A DNA stretch of 50,671 bases from NCBI GenBank assembly GCA_946891915.1, contig CAMPNN010000006.1, positions 1 through 50,671 on the forward strand, given 5' to 3'. Positions 35,201 through 41,546 of the stretch are shown in pieces. Source of the DNA: an uncultured Bifidobacteriaceae bacterium (GTDB lineage: Bacteria > Actinomycetota > Actinomycetes > Actinomycetales > Bifidobacteriaceae). Position 1 is the first letter of the stretch; each line of letters starts with the position of its first letter. The notes below the pieces were generated by a model that was given only the letters and a program-made list of their open reading frames with translations, did not search any database and was not told where the DNA came from. The position numbers and the translations under genes were made by a program.

Positions 35201-36813
35201 TCGCTGCTTATAAGGAAGCGTTGAAGAAAGCTAGGACTTTGCTTAACAAGTTCGATGAGAACGGTAAGCCAAAGCCTGGTGAAAAGGACATCCCATCTCA
35301 GAAGGAAGTTGACGAGGCTCTTAAGAATCTGAAGGAAATTAAGGATAAGATTACTAAGAACTATGTCACCAGCCCGCACGACTTGCAAGAAGAATTTGAT
35401 AAGTCTAAGGATGGTAACGACGACGATCGTGATGACGTTTTCGAGAACACTCCTGCGTTCAAGAACGCGACTGCTAAGGGTGATGATGCTGCCAAGCAAG
35501 CTCTTAAGGATTACAACGACAAGCTTAATGCTGCCAAGACTCTCCTTGACAAGTTCGACCGCACTACTGGCAAGCCAAGAACTGATCTCCCTGCAGGTGA
35601 AAAGGCTCCAACCCAGAAGCAGCTTGACGACGCTCTAAAGGCCTTGCAAGACGCCAAGTCGAAGATAGAAAAAGACTACAGCACAAGCAAGCATGAGTTG
35701 AGCATTGAGCATAGCGAGTATAGCAGTTTTGAGAATTCTCCAGAATTCATCAATGCTATTGCGTATATGAAGGATGATATTAGTGGTCATTCTGCTATAT
35801 CTGCTATTGGCGATTATAAGAAGGCTCTTGAGGATGCTAAGAAGGTTCTTGACGATCCGAATGCTACGCAGTCTCAGGTTGATGAGGCTTTGCGTAAGCT
35901 TAAGGAAGCTAAGGATGCTATTACTCGAAAGTACGGCACCGATAAGGATAAGCTGAAGGATGAGCATGATGCGGATAGCGATTTTGCGGATTCTCCAGAG
36001 TTCCAGAATGCTAACGGCACTCCAGAAGCTGAGGCTTACAAGAAGGCGCTTGAGGATGCTAAGAAGGTTCTTAATGATCCAAACGCAACTCAGGCTCAGG
36101 TTGATGCGGCTTTGAGGAAGCTCCGCGAAGCTAAGGATGCTTTGGCTAATAAGTACAAGACGGATAAAGACGCTTTGCAGTCTGAAGCGGATGATGATCC
36201 AAACTTCCGTAACAATACTGAGTACTTGATTGCTGGCACTCCTGAAGCTGATGCTTACAATAAGGCTTTGGAGGAGGCTAAGAAGGTTCTTAACGATCCT
36301 AACGCAACTCAGGCTCAGGTTGATGCGGCTTTGAAGAAGCTCCGCGAAGCTAAGCAGCGCATTATTGACAAGTTGAAGGATTTTGGTATTGACATCAACT
36401 TTGACAACGGCAGCGGTTTTGGCAATGGTAACGGTAACGGTTTTAACGGTTACGTGAATAATGCTAATGCTAATGCCAACGCTAATGCTGTTGATAAGTC
36501 TGCTTTGCAGGCAGAAGTTAATAATGCGTTGGATGTTCGTGGTAATTCGGATGCGGCTCAAGCTTATAAGAATGCTCTTGCTGATGCTAAGCGCGTTCTT
36601 GCGGATGCTAACGCAAGTCAAGCTGATGTGGACGCAGCTTTGCAGCGTTTGCGTAATGCTAAGGCTGGTTTGCTAAACGAGTCTAACGTCGCAGATCACA
36701 ATCTTGCAAAGACGGGTGCATCAACCGGCTTGTTTGCGGGTCTTGCTGCAATCTTCGCTGGTTTCGGTGCTGCAGGCGTTGCTTCTCGCCGTCGCAAGCA
36801 CTCCAATGAGTAA
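29212..36813 (+). CDS. Giant sortase-anchored surface protein with FIVAR-like repeats (paralogue 2)
   Basis: A 2533-aa cell-wall protein. I place the start at ATG 29212 because AAGGAGAT precedes it and the resulting N-terminus aligns residue for residue with paralogue 1; an upstream in-frame start at 29134 would add 26 residues that do not align. The signal peptide with core VAAFTVGAAGVLAGAAFAF is cut near residue 57. An Ala/Gly/Glu/Lys-rich spacer (60-150) follows, then the non-repeat region (about 190-850) homologous to paralogue 1 with PNAYGWGSSDNTY and RYDTRIDKPIVEDPTKV. About seventeen FIVAR-like helical repeats run to about residue 2490, the last after an Asn/Gly/Ala-rich insert (FGNGNGNGFNGYVNNANANA). 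The sorting signal is LAKTG (2498-2502), a hydrophobic helix and SRRRKHSNE. A rod-like adhesin or biofilm role is inferred; the ligand is unknown. Confidence 0.9.
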   Translation: MANSNSRRHARKVTLDAAVSNAIAKAVDARKVAAFTVGAAGVLAGAAFAFGATPAMAAEAGVTPDAKPDVAQTPVTAGEKAGENAGAAGENAGEKASADENGKDAETGKSDKKNQTDVNKEAGEQAGNTNKQAENKSENTVTTDDSKDKSTVVRSATYAAVGGTDRASNNDEANQDPNKIKPDTSDTTNTKINIDENNAETMPNAYGWGSSDNTYSVNGETHTVTFNFAAPKNGGKITNIAIFPAQNNGLTNDKSKRGAEYYSGDPKMHQSFSGNYTFTPNDQDGSATLTMSDLFRDGNIGAAEKYAANRSIFVYVTAKDGTTTIYKTNAFRAATLVPPKTAGSVVLKYNQELTPEKVRAAITAAANSETARVDKKSVNDQLAAASASNGVFTRENGKAVRVTDTTDGKINVKSKDAYDAKQFKAINTETSDKDAKNKTYVAGAKTLNTYMVTDLGFKSEAIPLTVARYDTRIDKPIVEDPTKVSDEVKADIKRKLARLNNVSLDQVTINDQGEFTINFDGVDAADAPKIKLSDLVLKQLEEKDVTVPSDAENSTVKAVIVANPLGYSTAELKQIKKAIYEANKYNTELGLSATDYENQISLSYLDGNLTAAGKGNQGISNGQAENTITVKIKTDKAVAKFTSDVKAHKLTRLADIRKDYNVSWTKDKIDGRDTDEGFSWSEDKKTIIYRYDSTKAEEFDTNKILDLLRATAKDKNSGLRDLTGNEKLDHEGVDGKDTKSHVGYVIKDDQPTTELSLGNMSGAYWQYSQKVDNSGVDLGDNLSEAGSYSWDNEAKPVFVAAKKGKVYKARLFVLPYGLTMYRNVYMENGNQPWNTPKAINVIFVPQMNHKTSDLKTSVEGHKTVAIEGKDVPTQSAYYNASDKVKKDYEDALKVAKQTLEKVGTTPDDQLTEQLKAEVDNATIKLNKAREALDGAKTNKDGLDKSITEDGAPAQGQNPASGTQATDRYKNVTEPDFKTPDGKADEARNNAAKEAKKAYDEALQAAKDAKANDNATQKDVDAAKAKLDAARAKLNDFTTSKDKLNAAIAEHGKVNTGIDEHGTQDKTKADPRYQNADANQQKAYDDAVKKANELSKDPNASQKDVNAAIDALQKAKAALDAKATDKSKLIATEKLSFDNPDPTNAAGKQSTFYKNAKAKSVSTDAGVTEEQKAAAKKAYEAYDTALDNARKVIANKDATQAQVDEAKKKLEAAEKVLHDTYATDPNELTKVLADNFSGYLMPAYFNAFDKAQAGDKDAADAFKNYNDAYQKAKELKKNFEATDPSKQPTATDIADAKKALEDARKVIDKYATNTSRLSAAVFNDLAIQNSPAYANVKELADKQNPSEEEKAQVEAAKKAKEAYEAAVAKLNQALNKQMPRDKANGKDIPDTNTPDKDGKLDDKDYLNNIQAHAQGEPLDRDVDTILKEMNAAAAELNKFATKTDELLKSVNEHDNTQQTPAFKNANHPDFRQADGTTADKTKNDNATAAANAYGAALNAAKELLKNPAATQKQVNDAKTALDNARKELDKYNTDTAKLVESVKKHGDTEGTAPTEGTQTSDAYRNASDPHFMKDQDGKLVPDDTKNNAAAAAKKAYDDALTKAQELLKKHDDNATPQDAKPTQTEINAALKKLDDARTEIEKYNTDTSKLEEETRKSTPENVAVTENDFENTPEFQNADAKKKDGADGKKVDNDDVKAYKDALAKARKLAQDNTSNTLSDHPTQKQIDDALEALKKAKQAIIDGYKTDVDKLKQAKEYADGAFKNTPEYKNATAVKNDNNNAKHEQAGKDLDGNDQNPGLSKLVEKITAKLQNASKMTQKEVDALVKQLVSAQRKITDNYKTNVDKLNNEVGDKNQEGKPVTPKFEESIPYKNALEKAKTEDATTTDPNSATAKLKDYNDKLKAAQDLIAQVNSTDPNADPDKKPTQAQVDAALKALQDAKKAIDDSFGTKIDDLKTEAAKSTADGGTVADPDFEATTEFKNADAKKGDDGKSDNADVAAYKEALKKARTLLNKFDENGKPKPGEKDIPSQKEVDEALKNLKEIKDKITKNYVTSPHDLQEEFDKSKDGNDDDRDDVFENTPAFKNATAKGDDAAKQALKDYNDKLNAAKTLLDKFDRTTGKPRTDLPAGEKAPTQKQLDDALKALQDAKSKIEKDYSTSKHELSIEHSEYSSFENSPEFINAIAYMKDDISGHSAISAIGDYKKALEDAKKVLDDPNATQSQVDEALRKLKEAKDAITRKYGTDKDKLKDEHDADSDFADSPEFQNANGTPEAEAYKKALEDAKKVLNDPNATQAQVDAALRKLREAKDALANKYKTDKDALQSEADDDPNFRNNTEYLIAGTPEADAYNKALEEAKKVLNDPNATQAQVDAALKKLREAKQRIIDKLKDFGIDINFDNGSGFGNGNGNGFNGYVNNANANANANAVDKSALQAEVNNALDVRGNSDAAQAYKNALADAKRVLADANASQADVDAALQRLRNAKAGLLNESNVADHNLAKTGASTGLFAGLAAIFAGFGAAGVASRRRKHSNE
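31765..36690 (+). repeat. Array of about 17 FIVAR-like coding repeats
   Basis: Repeats share the core DPNATQAQVDAALRKLREAK. The late units at about 36076-36137 and 36295-36356 are almost identical in DNA, exactly 219 bases apart, the same 73-codon spacing as at the end of paralogue 1, and resemble the end of paralogue 1's array closely enough for recombination between the two genes. Confidence 0.8.
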
Positions 36814-36832
36814 CATTACGCATAACTAACTA

Positions 36833-36874
36833 ATCCCTCGCTATTATCCTCTGATAATTCGCGAGGGATTTGTT
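36833..36874 (+). terminator. Intrinsic terminator after paralogue 2
   Basis: ATCCCTCGC (36833-36841) pairs with GCGAGGGAT (36861-36869) and an inner ATTAT/ATAAT stem continues the helix; TTGTTA follows. The T run is modest but the hairpin is strong. Confidence 0.75.
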
Positions 36875-36919
36875 ATACTTCTCGTAGCTTTGTACATCAC
36901 CACAGTGTAGAGTTGCGGT

Positions 36920-39900
36920 ATGGAAAGTGCGAATAAAACAGATATTGCAACTGCTGAAACTAACTGCAACGAAAGCAGCACAACCTCTTTCGCACTCACC
37001 TCAAGAAGCCTTATTAAAGCCGGCTTTGCGCGCCCAGATTCAGCTCGCGAGGCAATAAGCGATATTTGCAAAAACTATTCTCAAATTTCAATCAATCCGC
37101 AGCAAATTTTGGACTATGTAAGTCGCGCGGAAGATCCGGATGCTGCTGTTGCGGCTTTGCGCGATATTTCGCAGTCGCAGCCGAAAATTATTGCTGAGCT
37201 TGCAGAAAAATCTCGTAATTCTTCTATGAATTGTCCTCTTACTTCGCTTATGCAAGTTTTGGGCGCTTCTAACGCAATGGGAAATTGGATGCGCACGCAC
37301 CCGAATCTTATTATGGCTGCGGCGAGTGACCCGGATCATCTTTTTTCTATGACGCGTGATGAGCGTTGTGCTGACTTGCTTTGCGCAATTCAGGCTTACG
37401 AGGCTACGGTGGTTTCTTCCGAAAATAACGCTTCTAACACGATTCATTTAACGTCTCTTGGCTTTGCGCAAGCAGTTTCTGCGCTTCGCGCGCGCTACCG
37501 TGAGCATGTTGCTGCGATTATGTCGGCTGATTTAGCGAGCGCTGACCCTGTTGAAGTGCAGCCTGATATTAGTCTTAAGCTTTCTGACGCTGCTGATGCT
37601 GCTTTGGAGGCGGCTTTGACTATTGCGCGCGGCCAGGTTACTGGTTCTTCCGCGTGCAGGTTTGCGATTATTGCTATGGGTAAGCTTGGCGCGCAGGAAA
37701 TTAATTACGTTTCGGATATTGATTTGATTTATGTTGTGGAGCCTGCGGATTCTGGAAATAAGCAGAATCAGGATGCTTCTTTGCGAGTTGGCGCGTCTAT
37801 TGCGATGGTTTTGCAAAAAGTTTGCCAGTCGGTTGTTATTGGCTCTGCTGAGCCTCCGCTTTGGCAGATTGATACTGCGCTTCGGCCGGAGGGCAAGGAT
37901 GGTCCGCTTGTGCGCAGTCTTGAATCGCATTGCGAATATTACGAAAAGTGGGCGAGTAGTTGGGAGTTTCAAGCGCTTTTGAAGTCGCGTCCTGCGGCGG
38001 GTGATGCGTATCTTGGTAAGGCTTACCGCGCTATGGTTGAGCCGCTTATTTGGAGTGCTTCTGGCCGTGAGCATTTTGTGGCGGACTGCCAGCATATGCG
38101 TCAGCGAGTGGAGTCGCTTATTCCGGCTTCGCAGCGCGATTTGGACATGAAGCTTGGTCGCGGCGGTTTGCGTGACGTTGAGTTTACTGTGCAAATGCTG
38201 CAGCTTGTGCATGGAAGTGAGGATGAGTCGCTTCGAGTAAGGGATACTATTTCTGCTTTGCACGCGTTGGCTCAGGGCGGCTACGTTTCTAGGTCTCAGG
38301 CGGCGATTTTGGCGGAGCACTACCGTTTTGAGCGTGTGCTTGAGCATCGTCAGCAAATGTGGAGTATGCATCGCACGCATTTGTTCCCTGATTTGGGTGC
38401 GCAAGGTAACGGCGGTTTGGATCGTGCGCGCACAATTTCTGCCGAGCAGCTTAATAATAATGAGCATATTCGTCGTCTTGCGCGTGCTGTGCGATTGCGC
38501 CCGGAGGAGTTGGTTGAGCGTTTTGATAAAGCTCGCCGCGAAATCCGCAATTTGCATAAGGATATTTACTATCGTCCTATGCTTCCGATTAATGCGCAAA
38601 CGGATGCGGATCCTATTGTGCTTTCGCCTGAGGCTGCTCGCGCGCGCTTTGCGTCTATTGGTTTTGCGGATGCTCGCGCAGCTCAGTTGCATGTTGAGGC
38701 GCTTACGGAGGGGCTTTCTAGGGCTGCTAAAATTCACAGGATTCTGCTTCCTGCAGTTTTGAAGTGGCTTGGTGACGGCCAGAATCCAGATATGGGTTTG
38801 CTTGCGTGGAGGCGTCTTGCGGAGCGTTTTGGCGGTAAGAATACGTATCTTGGTTTTTTGCGTGATTCTCCTTCTGCAGCTCAGCGTCTTTGCCACGTTT
38901 TGGCGGATTCGCGCTATCTTGGCGACGCTATGATGCAGTCTATGCAGTCTATTACTTGGCTTGGTGACGACGATGCGCTGTCTGCGCGCGATAGGGCAAG
39001 TCTTGATATGCAAACTAGCGCAATGGTTGCTCGTTATGCTAGTAATATTGCGGATTTTGCGCAGTCTTTGCGTGCGCTTCGCCGGCAGGAAATTGAGCGC
39101 GTTGCTTTAGCTTGGATGTGTGGTCTTATTGACGACGATACTTCTATGCGCGCTATGAGTGACGTTTTTGACGCTGTTTTAGACGCGGCTTTGTGCTGGT
39201 CTATGCGCGAGGCTGCTTTGCGCATGAATTCAAGCGCTTCTCAAGCCGAAATTGCGATTATTGCTCTTGGCCGCTACGGCGGCAGGGAAGTAAACTTCTG
39301 CTCGGACGCGGACATGATGGTGATTTACAAGCCGGTTGGTGAAGATTGTGATTTGGATGCAGCTCACCATTTTGCGCAAACAACTGTAGATATTTTGCGA
39401 AATATTTTGCAGGGTTCTCTTACTCTTGAGCCAAAAATTATGGTTGATTTGGATTTGCGTCCGGAAGGGAAAGACGGCCCTTTGGTGCGCAGCCTTGAAT
39501 CTTGTGAAAATTATTATCGTCAATGGGCGAGTACTTGGGAGCATCAGGCGTTGCTTCGTGCACGTTTTGCTGCAGGTTCTAAAGAGTTGGCGGATGCGCT
39601 ACTTGATGGCGTTGTGAACGACTTACGTTACTCAAAAAATCCTCTTAGTGAATCGCAGCTTGCTGAAATTCGTAAGCTTAAAGCGCGTATGGAAGCGGAG
39701 CGTTTGCCTAGGGGAGTTAGTAGGGATAGGCATTTGAAGCTTGGCCGCGGCGGTTTAAGTGACGTTGAGTGGACTGTTCAGCTTTTGCAATTGCAATACG
39801 CTGGCGCTTACGAGTCTTTGCGTGTGGTTGGTACGATGCAAGCTTTGAAAGCTTTGCAATCTGAGCATTTGATTGAGAATGAGGATGCTCAAATTTTGGA

Positions 39901-40120
39901 GCGCTGCTGGCATATGTGTTCTGCGGTTCGCAACGCGAACTTCTTGTGGTCCGGATCAATGTCTCGCGCGGATGTGATTCCAACCGACTCGTATTCTTTG
40001 GGCGGAATCGCAACTTATCTTGGCTACGAGTCTAACCAGGGCCGCGTTTTTGAAAACGATCTTCTAGCAACCATGCGTCAGTGCCGCGAAATAATGTCTC
40101 GTCTTTTCTACGGTCGCTAG
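36920..40120 (+). CDS. glnE: Glutamine synthetase adenylyltransferase/adenylyl-removing enzyme
   Basis: A 1066-aa bifunctional regulator that attaches AMP to, or removes it from, glutamine synthetase according to nitrogen status. Two nucleotidyltransferase domains are visible: N-terminal (removing) with GKLGAQEINYVSDIDLIYV near residues 252-272 and C-terminal (attaching) with GRYGGREVNFCSDADMMVIY near residues 785-805. Each is followed by a DxxLRPEGKDGPLVRSLES segment and a KLGRGGLxDVEWTVQ block. Length is near the actinobacterial norm. The ATG has only a weak ribosome binding site. Other nitrogen genes are not in the window. Confidence 0.97.
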   Translation: MESANKTDIATAETNCNESSTTSFALTSRSLIKAGFARPDSAREAISDICKNYSQISINPQQILDYVSRAEDPDAAVAALRDISQSQPKIIAELAEKSRNSSMNCPLTSLMQVLGASNAMGNWMRTHPNLIMAAASDPDHLFSMTRDERCADLLCAIQAYEATVVSSENNASNTIHLTSLGFAQAVSALRARYREHVAAIMSADLASADPVEVQPDISLKLSDAADAALEAALTIARGQVTGSSACRFAIIAMGKLGAQEINYVSDIDLIYVVEPADSGNKQNQDASLRVGASIAMVLQKVCQSVVIGSAEPPLWQIDTALRPEGKDGPLVRSLESHCEYYEKWASSWEFQALLKSRPAAGDAYLGKAYRAMVEPLIWSASGREHFVADCQHMRQRVESLIPASQRDLDMKLGRGGLRDVEFTVQMLQLVHGSEDESLRVRDTISALHALAQGGYVSRSQAAILAEHYRFERVLEHRQQMWSMHRTHLFPDLGAQGNGGLDRARTISAEQLNNNEHIRRLARAVRLRPEELVERFDKARREIRNLHKDIYYRPMLPINAQTDADPIVLSPEAARARFASIGFADARAAQLHVEALTEGLSRAAKIHRILLPAVLKWLGDGQNPDMGLLAWRRLAERFGGKNTYLGFLRDSPSAAQRLCHVLADSRYLGDAMMQSMQSITWLGDDDALSARDRASLDMQTSAMVARYASNIADFAQSLRALRRQEIERVALAWMCGLIDDDTSMRAMSDVFDAVLDAALCWSMREAALRMNSSASQAEIAIIALGRYGGREVNFCSDADMMVIYKPVGEDCDLDAAHHFAQTTVDILRNILQGSLTLEPKIMVDLDLRPEGKDGPLVRSLESCENYYRQWASTWEHQALLRARFAAGSKELADALLDGVVNDLRYSKNPLSESQLAEIRKLKARMEAERLPRGVSRDRHLKLGRGGLSDVEWTVQLLQLQYAGAYESLRVVGTMQALKALQSEHLIENEDAQILERCWHMCSAVRNANFLWSGSMSRADVIPTDSYSLGGIATYLGYESNQGRVFENDLLATMRQCREIMSRLFYGR

Positions 40121-40140
40121 GCGTTATGGCCTTTGGGTCT

Positions 40141-40146
40141 TATAAT
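40141..40146 (+). promoter_or_regulatory. Candidate -10 element for the 40-50 kb locus
   Basis: A perfect TATAAT lies 20 bases after the glnE stop; no good -35 element is seen at normal spacing. It would give a leader of about 50 bases before ATG 40206. Confidence 0.4.
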
Positions 40147-40205
40147 GTAAGAGTTAAACAGCAATGAAGCATGCATTTATTGTGCTGAAAGAGAGATTAG
40201 TAAGA

Positions 40206-41414
40206 ATGGTAGATATATCAGAAGATTGGTTTGGAAGCGGTTACACCATCCATGATGATGATGGAAACACATATCATGCTGATAAAGATTTGTTTGGGGA
40301 TGACTATACTGTTAAAAACCCAGATGGAAGTACGACTCGTATTACTAAAGATTTGTTTGGGGATGGCTACACTGTTCATGATCCAGTTGGGGGTGATTCA
40401 TCAAGCAGTAGCAGTTCGTATAGTAGCTCAAGTTCGAGTAGCTATTCTAGCTCGTATGAGTATGTGCCATTGAATCGTGAAGATGTGTCGGAATTAAGCC
40501 CATCTCTTGATAGCATCTTAAATATTGTATACAAAATAATGCGATGGGTGTTCTTCGCTTCACTTGCTTTCCTAGTTTATAAGATTCTTGTTTTTTACAT
40601 TTACACTTGGAATAATGGAACGCTTGAAGTATATGATCTTACAAGAGATTTCTTGTTCGTATTTGCTGCTTATTATTTTAGCTATGCGCTAAGTAGTGGT
40701 AGTCATGTGCTCTACAAAGATAGTGAGAATAAATTTAGGCAATCTTATTCGAATCGGTCGTTTGATTACCAAATAATGGGGTATCATCTCATACCTTTTA
40801 CTATATGCATGTTATTTGCGTCTAACGTTTTGTATTTCCAACTTATGCATAGACCAAAAAGATATTTTCGATCGCTGGATTTCCTATTTGTGAATGAAAA
40901 ACCAGCAGATTTTCAAGCGCTGAATTTCCTACTTTCTTATTTGCTAATATTTGTTGCAACAATGGTTGCGGCTGAGAAAATAGGCGAATGTGTGAGGTTC
41001 GTTTTAAGCGGTATGACAATAAAAGATGATGTTCCAAATAAGTTTATTATGGCTTTAAACTGCGTAATGTCAGCCTTTATTTGTGCAATTACATCTTCAA
41101 TATTATGCGACATGATTTATCACAGAACGTTTTGGGTTTTACCGAAAGATAAGCTTATGCTTTTCATGATATGTGCTGTTGTGTGGAAATTAGCAGATTC
41201 TTTCCCATATTGTGGAGAGGACGACCCGACTTCAGTAATTATATTTTTTGTATTCGTATGGTACATTATTGCCCTATTCAATACTGGGAGAGTGCGTCTT
41301 AATCCGATAAGTTTTGATAACTTAGCTCCAGCTTTGGTGCCGTCTATTATATATGCAGTTTCGGTATTTATTTCATTGAGAATTGCTAAAAAAGTAAAGG
41401 GTATTATTTATTAA
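40206..41414 (+). CDS. Polytopic membrane protein with N-terminal FGDGYTV repeats
   Basis: A 402-aa protein I do not recognise beyond its layout. Residues 8-60 hold three tandem units of about 22 aa: WFGSGYTIHDDDGNTY, LFGDDYTVKNPDGSTT and LFGDGYTVHDP. A Ser/Tyr-only linker (64-84) follows, then about seven or eight membrane segments (about 112-135, 148-165, 191-212, 240-258, 281-304, 316-330, 342-358, 376-394). An in-frame ATG at 40164 would add 14 residues; I chose 40206 because it starts directly before the repeat region, with GAGAG upstream. As first gene of the block with two pumping ATPases, it may be the membrane channel or anchor, which is inference only. Codon use shifts towards AGA and ATA compared with glnE. 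Confidence 0.75.
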   Translation: MVDISEDWFGSGYTIHDDDGNTYHADKDLFGDDYTVKNPDGSTTRITKDLFGDGYTVHDPVGGDSSSSSSSYSSSSSSSYSSSYEYVPLNREDVSELSPSLDSILNIVYKIMRWVFFASLAFLVYKILVFYIYTWNNGTLEVYDLTRDFLFVFAAYYFSYALSSGSHVLYKDSENKFRQSYSNRSFDYQIMGYHLIPFTICMLFASNVLYFQLMHRPKRYFRSLDFLFVNEKPADFQALNFLLSYLLIFVATMVAAEKIGECVRFVLSGMTIKDDVPNKFIMALNCVMSAFICAITSSILCDMIYHRTFWVLPKDKLMLFMICAVVWKLADSFPYCGEDDPTSVIIFFVFVWYIIALFNTGRVRLNPISFDNLAPALVPSIIYAVSVFISLRIAKKVKGIIY

Positions 41415-41434
41415 GATTATTTTTACTCCGCTTG

Positions 41435-41463
41435 TTGCGTTTTATATTGAAGATTAAAATAGT
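41435..41463 (+). promoter_or_regulatory. Candidate promoter before the HerA-type ATPase gene
   Basis: TTGCGT (41435-41440), 17 bases, then AATAGT (41458-41463), in the 132-base gap between the membrane protein and ATPase genes. Consensus match only. Confidence 0.4.
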
Positions 41464-41546
41464 AGCGGTCAAGCATATTTTTATTGGAAGTGCAAATTAT
41501 TACAAAGTAGTCTTATTTGTAAAATTGAGAGATAGAGGTGCAAGAA

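Noticed and set aside
37532..39013. 493-aa open frame on the minus strand opposite glnE
   Set aside because: Wholly antisense to a clearly functional gene, strongly basic low-complexity product, no ribosome site or homology recognised.
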